A stretch of DNA of 18,822 nucleotides from JBCDAP01 sp038747915 (GTDB lineage Bacteria; Planctomycetota; Phycisphaerae; Phycisphaerales; UBA1924): positions 1 through 18,822 of the forward strand of contig JBCDJJ010000070.1 in NCBI GenBank assembly GCA_038747915.1, read 5' to 3'. Both the position numbers and the translations under genes were made by a program. The notes beneath the pieces are model-generated. The model worked only from the letters and a program-made list of their open reading frames with translations. It was not told the DNA's origin and ran no database searches. Positions 1 through 6,961 of the stretch are shown here, in pieces. Each line of letters opens with the position of its first letter. The first letter of the stretch is position 1.

Positions 1-80
1 GGGGGGGGGGGTGGTTCCCCCCCCCGCTTTCGGTGGGGGTTGTTTTCCGGTTGGGTGCCCCCCCCCGCCACCGGTGTGTG
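1..80. other. G/C homopolymer tracts with two potential hairpins downstream of metH
   Basis: An 11-base G run (1-11) is followed by a 9-base C run (17-25), giving a possible nine-pair G:C stem around a 5-base loop. A second pair lies in GGTGGGGG (32-39) against the C-rich stretch 58-72. It lies just after the metH stop on the minus strand, so it could act as a terminator-like structure, but there is no T-run. The plus strand G tracts (1-11, 35-39, 53-55) could also support a quadruplex. The runs sit at the window edge, so sequencing error in homopolymers is possible. Confidence 0.35.
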
Positions 81-2021
81 TTAGTTGGCGGCGGCGATCT
101 CTTGCATGAGTTCTTCGGGGGGTTCGACGGGGAGGGCGTCTTTGCCGTCGCGGCGGTCGTAGATCAGGTTGAGGGCCGCGTTCCACTGGTAGTCGGGGAT
201 CTTGGTGCGGGGCAGGATCTTGGAGATGTGGAGGATGGCGCTGGTCATGCCGGCTTGGACGAGCTCGTGCAGGAAAGCGGAGTTGAGCACCTGCCGCGCC
301 GCGGGCTTGAGGCCGAAGCTGACGTTGGACAGGCCGCAGGTGATCTGGCACTTCGGGAAACGCTCGGCGATGCGGCGTGTGCCCTCGATGGTTTCGAGGG
401 CGCTGCGGCGGTCCTTCTCCATGCCGGTGGAGATCGGCAGGACCAGCGGGTCGAACATCAGATCGTCTTCGGCGAGACCGTAGGTCTCGGTCGCGAGCGC
501 GTGCATGCGTGCGGCGATGGAGAGCTTGCGGTCGGCGGTGCGGGCCATGGCCTCTTCGGGGTCTTCGTCAATCGTGCCGAGCACGAGGGCGGCACCGTAG
601 GTCTTGGCGAGCTGACAGAAGTGGGCGAACTTCTCCTCGCCGTCCTCGAGATTGGCGGAGTTGAGCACGCACTTGCCGCCGGCCTTCTTGAGGCCCGCCT
701 CGATGACATCGGGGTTGGTGGAGTCGAGCATCAGGGGCGCATCGACCTGGCGGACGATCTTCTCGACGACGATCGACATGTCGGACGCGTTGTCGCGGCC
801 GGCGTAGTCGACGTTGACATCGAGCATGTGCGAGCCCTCGCGCATCTGCTCGCGGGCGAGGGAGACGATCTGATCCCAGTCTTCTTCTTCGAGGAGGCGT
901 TTGAACCTGCGGCTGCCCGAGGCGTTGCAGCGCTCGCCGACGTTGAGTGTGGTGTTCTGCTGGCGGTACTCGACGAAGCGGTAGAGCGAGGAGCACCCGG
1001 GCTCGGGGGCAACGTCGCGCTTCTTGGGCGTGATCGTGCGCACGCGCTCGGCGATCGCAGCGATATGGGCGGGCGTGGTGCCGCAGCAGCCGCCCACGAG
1101 GGAGATGCCGATCTCCTCGGCGAGGTGGCCGACCTGCTCGGCGAACGGGCCCGGCTGCATGGGGAAGACGGTGCGACCTTCTTGGAGCGTGGGCAGGCCC
1201 GCGTTGGGGTAGACGGTGACGTGTTTGGTGGAGTTGGCGCCGAGGTAGCGGAGGTGCTCGGTCATCTCCTTGGGGCCGGTGGCGCAGTTCATCCCGATGC
1301 CCGCGATGGGCAGGTCGGCGAGGGCGTTGACGGCCGCTGTGATATCGGAGCCCACGAGCATGGTGCCCTGCTGCTCGATGGTGATGCTCACGAAGATGGG
1401 GACCTGGCGGTCCGTGTTCCACAAGCCGTGGTGCTGCTGAGCTTGGATGATGGCGGAGACGACGGCCTTGATCTGGAGGATGTCTTGGCAGGTCTCGACG
1501 AGGACCGCATCGACGCCTGTGGTTTCTGAATCGGCGTTGAAGCCGGTCGGCGGTCCACCTTCGATGAGTGCCTCGGCCTGGGCGCGATAGCTCGCGACGA
1601 GATCGTCGAAGGTGATCTGGCCGAGGGTGACGAGCTTGGTGCCGGGGCCGATGGCGCCGAGGACGTATCGCGGGCGATCGGGTGTCTCGTGCTCGAGCGC
1701 GGCTTCGCGGGCGAGACGAACCGCGGCACGGTTGATCTCATGCACGCGGTCCTGGATGTCGAACTCGACGAGCACGTGTGGCATGCCGCCGAAGGTGTTG
1801 GTCTCGACAACATCAGCCCCAGCGGCGAGGTAGCCGGCGTGGATCTGGCGGATCACATCGGGGCGCGAGGTGCAGAGGATCTCGGAGCAGTTCTCGAGCC
1901 CGTCGAAGTCGTCGAGCGTGAGGTCGGCATCGTGGATCTGTGTGCCCATCGCGCCATCGAGCACGAGGACTCGGTGCTCGAGGGCCTCGAGGATCGTGGG
2001 CCTGGGCGCGGTCTCAGCCAT
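81..2021 (-). CDS. metH: Methionine synthase, homocysteine- and folate-binding half (split MetH)
   Basis: A 646-residue protein carrying the first two modules of B12-dependent methionine synthase. Residues about 10-330 form the homocysteine S-methyltransferase barrel: LDGAMGTQ near the N-terminus, and the zinc-ligand cysteines visible as Cys246 (GMNCATGP) and Cys312-Cys313 (GGCCGTTPAHI). Residues about 355-625 form the methyltetrahydrofolate (pterin)-binding barrel, with LNVGERCNASGSRRFKRLL, a DVNVDYAGRD stretch and GLSNVSFG. Full-length MetH is about 1200 residues. This protein stops at TAA (81-83), just where the cobalamin-binding module would begin. The B12 and reactivation modules are therefore expected as a separate gene beyond the left edge, which cannot be seen here. 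It makes methionine in the cytoplasm from homocysteine and 5-methyl-THF. A short insert (about 155-170) occurs in the first barrel. The start at 2021 keeps the usual short leader; no clear ribosome binding site is visible. Confidence 0.93.
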   Translation of the reverse strand: MAETAPRPTILEALEHRVLVLDGAMGTQIHDADLTLDDFDGLENCSEILCTSRPDVIRQIHAGYLAAGADVVETNTFGGMPHVLVEFDIQDRVHEINRAAVRLAREAALEHETPDRPRYVLGAIGPGTKLVTLGQITFDDLVASYRAQAEALIEGGPPTGFNADSETTGVDAVLVETCQDILQIKAVVSAIIQAQQHHGLWNTDRQVPIFVSITIEQQGTMLVGSDITAAVNALADLPIAGIGMNCATGPKEMTEHLRYLGANSTKHVTVYPNAGLPTLQEGRTVFPMQPGPFAEQVGHLAEEIGISLVGGCCGTTPAHIAAIAERVRTITPKKRDVAPEPGCSSLYRFVEYRQQNTTLNVGERCNASGSRRFKRLLEEEDWDQIVSLAREQMREGSHMLDVNVDYAGRDNASDMSIVVEKIVRQVDAPLMLDSTNPDVIEAGLKKAGGKCVLNSANLEDGEEKFAHFCQLAKTYGAALVLGTIDEDPEEAMARTADRKLSIAARMHALATETYGLAEDDLMFDPLVLPISTGMEKDRRSALETIEGTRRIAERFPKCQITCGLSNVSFGLKPAARQVLNSAFLHELVQAGMTSAILHISKILPRTKIPDYQWNAALNLIYDRRDGKDALPVEPPEELMQEIAAAN

Positions 2022-2065
2022 GGATCGAGGCTAGGGCCGCGTGGGGACCTCGTCAACGGCATTCG

Positions 2066-2089
2066 ATCCATTCTTGCGGATGAATGGAT
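2066..2089. other. Perfect 8-bp inverted repeat between glycosyltransferase and metH
   Basis: ATCCATTC (2066-2073) and GAATGGAT (2082-2089) are exact reverse complements around an 8-base spacer. They lie in the 76-base gap after the glycosyltransferase stop and upstream of the metH start. There is no T-run on either side, so this is not a classic intrinsic terminator. It may be a hairpin in the metH leader or an operator. Confidence 0.4.
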
Positions 2090-2097
2090 TAAACATC

Positions 2098-2841
2098 TTA
2101 GGATGCCATCGCGGGCCGCTGGGCAGCGGTGGCACGGACCACGACGCGGTTGAGGTCGGCCCGCTGCGTGTCGGAGCGCGACTGGGTGACCGATGCTGCG
2201 TGGACGCGGTAATCGAGCAGCGGGTCGGCGAGGTTCGCGAGTTCGCCGAGGCGGGCGAGGCGGAGGAAGAGATCGACATCCTCTGCTGAGCCGGCGGATG
2301 GGTCGTACCCGCTCAGGACGGACACCGCGTGGCGGCGCATGACGACAGTTGGGTGACGGAGGACACCGGGGTCGCCCGCGAGCAGGCCGCGGACGATGCC
2401 GGCGTGCCGGATGGGTGGGCGGGCGGACTCGATCGGGTGACCACGCTCGTCGATGCGGCGGTACCAAGTGCCGAGCGCGACGACCGCAGGGCGGCTGCGC
2501 AGCTCGAGGAGTTGTCGGGCCAGGCGGTGCGGCGAGGCGATGTCGTCGGCGTCCATCCGCGCGATGAAGGGGGCCTTCGCGCGGGCGAGCCCGGCGTTGA
2601 GGGCCGGAGCGACGCCCTGGTTCTGCTGGGTGATGACGGTGACGCGTGGGTCGAGGCACCGTGCCCGTTCGAGGATGGTTGGCGAACGGTCGGTCGAACC
2701 ATCGTCGACGCAGATGAGCTCGAGGCCCTGGATGGTCTGGTGGAGGATGCTGTCGATCGCGTCGCGCAGGAATCGCTCGGCGTTGTGGACGGGCATGACG
2801 ACAGAGACAGCGAGCGATCGCGGGGAGGGGCGGCGTGGCAT
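2098..2841 (-). CDS. Family 2 glycosyltransferase (GT-A fold)
   Basis: A 247-residue inverting-type glycosyltransferase that probably adds a sugar from a nucleotide-sugar donor to a cell-surface or exopolysaccharide acceptor. Visible motifs are SVVMPVHNAERFL (residues 13-25, start of the nucleotide-binding Rossmann-like core), VDDGSTD (45-51), the metal-binding DxD in RMDADD (95-100) and the catalytic-base region SAEDVDLFLRL (185-195). There is no transmembrane segment, so it should be a soluble or peripherally bound cytoplasmic enzyme. The length is that of a bare catalytic domain. It is co-directional with metH 76 bases downstream but has no obvious functional link to it. Its 5' end lies 118 bases from the divergently oriented tRNA. 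Acceptor and sugar cannot be predicted. Confidence 0.9.
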   Translation of the reverse strand: MPRRPSPRSLAVSVVMPVHNAERFLRDAIDSILHQTIQGLELICVDDGSTDRSPTILERARCLDPRVTVITQQNQGVAPALNAGLARAKAPFIARMDADDIASPHRLARQLLELRSRPAVVALGTWYRRIDERGHPIESARPPIRHAGIVRGLLAGDPGVLRHPTVVMRRHAVSVLSGYDPSAGSAEDVDLFLRLARLGELANLADPLLDYRVHAASVTQSRSDTQRADLNRVVVRATAAQRPAMAS

Positions 2842-2959
2842 CGCGGAGTTATCGGCTCATCATGCGGGCGACGCCAGTCCAGTGCGGCAGGAATTTGCAC
2901 CCCGAAAGCGGCGGGCGTGGACCGATGGCGTTCCCGGACGTAGGCTTGGGGCCCATTTG

Positions 2960-3033
2960 GGGCGTATAGCTCAGCTGGCTAGAGCGCTGTGTTCACACCG
3001 CAGAGGTCACTGGTTCGAGTCCAGTTACGCCCA
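2960..3033 (+). tRNA. tRNA-Val (anticodon CAC)
   Basis: The full cloverleaf can be drawn. Acceptor GGGCGTA (2960-2966) pairs with TACGCCC (3026-3032), with discriminator A at 3033. The D-arm is GCTC...GAGC. Anticodon stem CTGTG/CGCAG encloses the loop TTCACAC, giving anticodon CAC (valine, codon GUG). The T-arm is ACTGG-TTCGAGT-CCAGT. The 3' CCA is not encoded. The last 18 bases (3016-3033) recur at 11537-11554, marking this gene as an integration target. Confidence 0.96.
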
Positions 3034-3261
3034 CTTGAGTACCTTCGGGTTCTCCCACATGCCGTTTTCTGCCGTGTAAACGGCTGTTCGCAGAGCCGGT
3101 TCCTTCGGCTGCGTGCATACACTGCAGCGCATTCTTCAGCACGGCATCGGTCGCTCGGGCGAAGTGATCGTCGGTCACCCGCAGGTAGTTCTTTTCGACG
3201 ACGGTGATGCTGTGGCCGATCCACGCGGTGACGTCGTGTGCGGGGAACTGCTCGACCAGCT
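2993..3261 (-). pseudogene. Tyrosine-recombinase (integrase) C-terminal remnant 1
   Basis: The minus strand encodes the end of a phage-type integrase: a segment reading KLVEQFPAHDVTAWIGHS, then VEKNYLRVTDDHFARA. WIGHS contains the second conserved His/Trp position and NYL the likely catalytic tyrosine, which is retained. The reading frame continues through TGLEPVTSAV into the antisense strand of tRNA-Val and stops at 2993-2995, as expected for an integrase whose end overlaps its tRNA attachment site. Upstream the gene is cut off at 3261 by the IS3 element. The HxxR region and everything before it is missing, and it is not found on the other side of the IS, so this is a fragment. A more decayed homologue lies at 11537-11815. 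Confidence 0.8.
3016..3261. repeat. Left copy of tRNA-3'-end/integrase direct repeat (putative att site)
   Basis: The core (3016-3035) reads CGAGTCCAGTTACGCCCACT. It is the T-loop, 3' T-stem and 3' acceptor strand of tRNA-Val plus two bases. It matches 11537-11556 with one difference. The similarity continues through the integrase fragment to the IS boundary at 3261, with blocks such as CTCCCACATGCCG in both. Both copies have the same orientation, so they fit attL/attR-type or tandem att sites. Confidence 0.8.
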
Positions 3262-3354
3262 TGGCCTGCCCCCGGTGTGTGTACCAGTGAGAGACAGTGT
3301 AGTCGGGACGTCTTCTCCTGCTGCTGAGGCGTGCGGAGCGGAGCGGAGCACGGC

Positions 3355-4195
3355 TCAGCAGATCGCTCCGGCGGCTTGAGTGCGACAGCCTCGGGTGCGC
3401 GACGAGTGCTGCCGCTCGGTGTTGTAGTGAACACGCCACCGCTCGATCAGCACCTTCGCCTCCTGCAGCGTGTCGAAGCGTTCGCGGGCGAGCAGCTCGT
3501 CGCGGAGCTTGCTGTTGAAGCTCTCGACATACCCGTTCTCCCATGGGCTGCCCGGCTCGATGTGCAGCGTCTCGACGCCGATCCGGCCGAGGCACGTGCG
3601 CAGCGCCGTCGCGATGCACTCCGGCCCGTTATCCGAGCGGATGCACTCCGGCACGCCGCGGGTGACCATCAGCCAGGCAAGGCGCTCGAGGACATCATCG
3701 CTGCTGAGCCTCCGCGCCACGTCGATGCTCAGGCACTCCCGCGTGAACTCATCAACGATCACAAGCAGCCGGATCGATCGGCCGTCCTTCGTCCGATCAT
3801 GGACGAAGTCGAACGCCCAGACATGATCCTTTCGTTCGGTGCGCCGACGGACGCACGAGCCGTCGTTGAGCCGGAGTCGCCCGCGCTTTCGCTGCTTCTT
3901 GGGCACCTTGAGACCCTCCTGCTTCCAGATGCGTTCGACTCTCTGGTGATTCACACACCAGCCCTCGTGGTTGAGCAATGCCGTGATTCTCCGGTAGCCG
4001 TACCGCCCCGAACGCCGCAGCCAGCTCGATGATCCGCCTCGTGAGTGGCTTCTCATCATCACGTTCGATCGACGCGTACCGCTGCGTCGAGCGGTGCTGT
4101 CTCAAGACCCTGCACCCCCGCCTCTCGGACACGCGATACCGCGCACGCACGGCGTGCACCGCGTCGCGCGTCTTCCGCGGGCTCAGGAGTTTCCC
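3355..4195 (-). pseudogene. IS3 orfB: DDE transposase catalytic part, frameshifted
   Basis: This is the IS3 transposase catalytic region. The N-terminal part KLLSPRKTRDAVHAVRARY...VSERRGCRVLRQHRSTQRY runs from the slippery site to about 4010. An extra G in a GGGG run (plus strand CCCC, 4006-4009) then shifts the frame. The rest continues as GRYGYRRITALLNHEGW, VNHQRVERIWKQEGLKVP and NDGSCVRRR, into the rve core. The catalytic triad is present: Asp in VWAFDFVHD, Asp in RSDNGPE and Glu in SPWENGYVESFN. The family end motif HYNTER is followed by a tail that departs from the usual HSSLGY form before the stop at 3355, possibly a further frameshift. It would need orfA for DNA binding. The homopolymer frameshift could be a sequencing error, but orfA is damaged as well. 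Confidence 0.85.
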
Positions 4196-4472
4196 AAGGC
4201 AACGTCCTGGAGCATCGCCTTGTCCAGGCTCAGCTCCGCCACCAGCTTCTTCAGCCGTGCATTCTCGCGTTCGAAGTCCTTGAACCGCTTCGCCTGGTCG
4301 GTCTTCAGCCCGCCCCAAATTTATAAAAGGAGCGACGCCACGTGTAGTAGGTCTGATCGGTGACGCCGAGCTGCTTGGACGCTTCCGCGACCGTCGCCCC
4401 GCTCGCGATCAGCACCTCCGCCTCGCGGAGCTTGTTCACGATCTCCTCAGCCGAATACCTTCGCCGTGCCAT
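4183..4472 (-). pseudogene. IS3 orfA: HTH (InsE/TnpA-like) protein, frameshifted
   Basis: The start codon at 4470-4472 begins MARRRYSAEEIVNKLREAEV, the usual N-terminus of this IS3 orfA, followed by a helix-turn-helix (GATVAEASKQLGVTDQTYYTWRR). The frame then runs into an AT-rich stretch, AAATTTATAAAA on plus around 4317-4328, and stops at 4305-4307. The expected continuation GLKTDQAKRFKDFERENAR then KKLVAELSLDKAMLQ (leucine-zipper region) is present in another frame down to TGA at 4183-4185. So a short foreign-looking insertion or replacement at about 4310-4332 has broken the gene. The zipper normally mediates OrfA/OrfAB multimers. Confidence 0.82.
4189..4195 (-). other. Candidate programmed -1 frameshift heptamer of the IS3 (G GGA AAC)
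   Basis: In the orfA frame the codons read TTG GGA AAC TCC TGA. The bases GGGAAAC therefore form an X XXY YYZ heptamer two codons before the orfA stop. A -1 slip moves translation into LGKLLSPRK, the start of orfB. IS3 elements are known to make OrfAB this way. No stimulatory stem-loop was worked out. Confidence 0.6.
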
Positions 4473-4719
4473 GCCAGATCCTCCGTGATCCAAGCCCCAA
4501 ACTACCAGTCCGGGAATGGATCACTTTCGAGGGGGCATTCCAAAATCAGGAGGAAAGGTCATCGTACCTTCCGCTCCGGGCGGATCAGCAGCAGCAATCA
4601 ACCACGGCAACACACATATCCGTGGTCGCCCGCCGTTCGGAGGGCAAGTCTGCTCTGTCTCCGACCGCCGCCCAACTCCGGCTGGCCGATCACGGGCGGG
4701 GCGGCGGACGTTTGCCACT

Positions 4720-5781
4720 TCAATCATCTAGGTAAACACCGCGCGATCGATCGCGGATGAGTTGGAGTTGGTCGTCGTCGCGGTACTCAGGGAAGAACTG
4801 CCATTGCCCTGCGTCATCGTTGAGGGCGGTTCCGAAGGGGTTGCCCGGGAGGAGCCTGGCGCCAGGGTTGCGTCGAAGGGCGTTGATATCTTCGGGTCCG
4901 ACATCGATACGGGAGGCGTGGCCGTCGATAAACGCCGCGGCGAAGGTGCGGTCGCGGTTGTAAGGGCTCTCGCTCTCGACGTTCTGACCTTGGTGTGCGC
5001 CGATGATCAAGCCGCCGTCGGCCGCGAGGATGGTCCTCGACGCGTTCCACCGCGTGATGCTGCGTGAGGCGTAGCGGGAGAAGTACCAGAACGGCTGGCC
5101 GCGATAGCCGTCGCGGTCTGAGAGGGTGTTGACGTCGAGACCATCAATCTCTGCTTGAAGCCAGAAGGTGTTGGCAAGGTAGCTCGTACCGAGCACGTTG
5201 TAGAGCGACTTGTCGGAGATCTGGTCATCGTTGTTGAGCACATCGAACTCAAGATCTCTGCCCGGCGTCTGAAAGAGCTCCCGCCGTGCGCGATCGCCGG
5301 GGTCGATCGACGGCTCGTCAGCGGGGTCATCGATGGTGGCGATCGAGATGTCGTCGAAGAGGTACGCGTTGAGTGGCTTATCGCGATCGGTCCAGAGCGA
5401 AGGCCAGTCGAAGGCGAGTGGGTTCTGCGTCATGCCACCGAGGCGATGCCCTCGGACGTTGGCGACGGCGCCGCCGAGGTTGACCACGCCGGGGTCGTCC
5501 TCGGGTGTGACGATGCGTCCACCCGCGGTCAGCAGTTCGGGGAAGAGCGAGCTCTCGCGGAAGTCGGCGATGTAGGCGGCTTCGGCGGTGGCGATCTGTC
5601 GCAGCCGCGACAGCGAGCTGATGAGCTGTGCGGAGTCGCGTGCTCGGCTCAGCGCGGGCAGCAGCAGACCGATCAGCAGCGCGATGACCGCCACCACAAC
5701 GAGCAGCTCGATCAGCGTGAATGCGTGTCGGCATCCGACAGAGTTCGTTGCGCGGCGGCTGGAGATATCACACATCGTCAT
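4720..5781 (-). CDS. Pseudopilin-like protein with prepilin leader (paralogue 1)
   Basis: A 353-residue protein with a class III (type IV pilin/T2SS) leader: basic residues up to RHA, then FTLIELLVVV (21-30) with the conserved Glu at +5, and a hydrophobic helix to LLLPALSRAR. Prepilin peptidase would cut before Phe21; the -1 residue is Ala rather than Gly. The globular part contains LYNVLGTSYLANTFWL and near the end FAAAFIDGHASRIDV, like the 'DG' motif at the end of many planctomycete prepilin-type proteins. The expected location is the inner membrane or a periplasmic/surface filament. It follows its paralogue by 51 bases, so the two are likely co-transcribed. No assembly ATPase, platform protein or prepilin peptidase lies in the window, so the proteins would use machinery encoded elsewhere. 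Substrate or role unknown. Confidence 0.85.
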   Translation of the reverse strand: MTMCDISSRRATNSVGCRHAFTLIELLVVVAVIALLIGLLLPALSRARDSAQLISSLSRLRQIATAEAAYIADFRESSLFPELLTAGGRIVTPEDDPGVVNLGGAVANVRGHRLGGMTQNPLAFDWPSLWTDRDKPLNAYLFDDISIATIDDPADEPSIDPGDRARRELFQTPGRDLEFDVLNNDDQISDKSLYNVLGTSYLANTFWLQAEIDGLDVNTLSDRDGYRGQPFWYFSRYASRSITRWNASRTILAADGGLIIGAHQGQNVESESPYNRDRTFAAAFIDGHASRIDVGPEDINALRRNPGARLLPGNPFGTALNDDAGQWQFFPEYRDDDQLQLIRDRSRGVYLDD

Positions 5782-5832
5782 TCACTCATGCATATTGTGT
5801 GACTGGCCATGCGATGGGCTCTTGCAGGGTGT

Positions 5833-6906
5833 TCAGCGAGGGAGGTAGAGGTCGCGGACGAGGTTGTACTCCTCGTCGAAGCGGCGGGTGCTGCCGAAGG
5901 CGAAGTCGCTCGTGACGGGAGGCATCGCCATGTGGACAAACTCGCGGTACTGAGCGGGCAGGAGCACGTCCTCGGGTGCGAGTTGGTTCTCGCCCGCGCT
6001 GCCATCGAACATGAGCATGAGGTGACGCCCTGTCTCGCCATACTGCCCGCGGAGGAGTGTGCGGTCGTTTCGGATGCCGCCGGCGAGCGCCGCTTCTTGG
6101 GTGAGCTCGAGAGTGGGATCGTGCATGAATACCGTGCGCGAAGGGTTCATGGTGCGCATGTCGGCGACGATTCGGGAGACGAGTTGCTCCATGGTGTTCT
6201 TGACCACCAGGCCGTTGCGGCGGAGCGTATCGAACTCGGGGCTGTAGAAATCGTAGCCGTAGCTGAAGAGGAGCCATGTGTTCTGCATGTAGCTCGTGCC
6301 GACGAAGTCGTAGAGCGAGTCCATGTCTGCGAACGCCGGGGTGACCTTGGAGATACCGCGCGGGATCAGCGTCTCGTGCTGGCGAAGCTGCTGGACGTAG
6401 GGGCTGTTGGGGCCGTCGACCGGTGACTGGAAGAAGGCGCGTTCGGTGCGTTCGTCCGCGGGCGTGCGTTCGCCGCCGGCCCAGTCCTCGAAGGCGATGT
6501 CGTCATAGATGTATGGATTGAGTGGGCGCTCGGCCTCGTGGCTGTAGAGGGTGTTGCTCGGATCTTGTGTGTCATCGAAGGGAATTGTGGACTTGCCACC
6601 GATGCCCCAGCCGACCATCCAGTTGTAGGTGGTAATCACACTCGATGGGTCGATCGTGCTGAGCGACTCGCCCTCTCGTGTGCGTTGGACCGCAAAGAGT
6701 GGCACGATGTCGTGGTCGGCCTCGTACGCGGCCTGCGCGATTCCAAACTGACGGTAGTTGCCAAGGTCTTGCGCCTTCCACGCTCCAGCTCGGGCCCTCG
6801 ACAGGGCGGGAAGGAGCAGGCCGATCAGTAGTGCGACGACCGCAACAACAACGAGTAACTCGATGAGTGTGAAGCCAAGGTCGCGGTGAGTGGTGCGTTC
6901 TGGCAT
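5833..6906 (-). CDS. Pseudopilin-like protein with prepilin leader (paralogue 2)
   Basis: A 357-residue protein. The leader MPERTTHRDLG is followed by FTLIELLVVVAVVALLIGLL, a standard prepilin cleavage site after Gly11 with Glu at +5, then LLPALSRARAG. It shares with the downstream paralogue the length, the helix and the order of motifs: PLNPYIYDDIAFED against PLNAYLFDDISIAT, and LYDFVGTSYMQNTWLLF against LYNVLGTSYLANTFWLQ. Near the end it has RHLMLMFDGSAGENQL at the place of the paralogue's DGH motif. The pair therefore arose by duplication and has diverged strongly outside these blocks. It starts 55 bases after the GACC-repeat gene; GAGAA about 7 bases upstream may be a weak ribosome binding site. 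Confidence 0.86.
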   Translation of the reverse strand: MPERTTHRDLGFTLIELLVVVAVVALLIGLLLPALSRARAGAWKAQDLGNYRQFGIAQAAYEADHDIVPLFAVQRTREGESLSTIDPSSVITTYNWMVGWGIGGKSTIPFDDTQDPSNTLYSHEAERPLNPYIYDDIAFEDWAGGERTPADERTERAFFQSPVDGPNSPYVQQLRQHETLIPRGISKVTPAFADMDSLYDFVGTSYMQNTWLLFSYGYDFYSPEFDTLRRNGLVVKNTMEQLVSRIVADMRTMNPSRTVFMHDPTLELTQEAALAGGIRNDRTLLRGQYGETGRHLMLMFDGSAGENQLAPEDVLLPAQYREFVHMAMPPVTSDFAFGSTRRFDEEYNLVRDLYLPR

Positions 6907-6961
6907 GATCGTTCTCGCGGCGTGCTGTTTCCAGATGGTCTGGGCTCCGACCGACTCGGCT

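Larger units (their letters stand above)
3262..4542 (-). mobile_element. IS3-family insertion sequence (about 1.28 kb), inactivated
   Basis: Imperfect terminal inverted repeats bound the element: TGGCCTGCCCCC starting at 3262 on plus, and TGGAATGCCCCC starting at 4542 on minus. More similarity follows inside (GTGTACCA against GTGATCCA). Between them lie an orfA (HTH) and an orfB (DDE integrase) on the minus strand, linked by a GGGAAAC heptamer. Total length is 1281 bp, typical for IS3. The flanks do not show an obvious matching target duplication, so at least one end has probably been rearranged. The left end sits inside the integrase remnant. The frameshifts in both ORFs make it inactive unless they are sequencing errors. 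The protein sequence resembles the IS407-like group of IS3, an assignment made from memory. Confidence 0.85.

Noticed and set aside
33..1529. 498-codon open frame on the plus strand
   Set aside because: It lies fully antisense to metH, whose motifs are unambiguous. Its Gly/Asp/Val-rich, Leu-poor-motif composition is typical of a shadow frame in high-G+C DNA.
2022..2097. Cobalamin riboswitch in front of metH
   Set aside because: Only 76 bases separate metH from the co-directional gene upstream, and no B12-box-like sequence is visible; there is only a short hairpin.
2979..3434. Minus-strand open frame ending NWTRTSDLCGVNTAL
   Set aside because: The end is a translation of the tRNA-Val antisense strand, and the rest crosses the integrase and IS in the wrong frame.
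4521..4727. 68-codon minus-strand frame overlapping the end of pilin paralogue 1
   Set aside because: Its start overlaps the pilin stop, its composition is Arg/Pro-rich, and its last codons lie inside the IS3 inverted repeat. No motif supports it.
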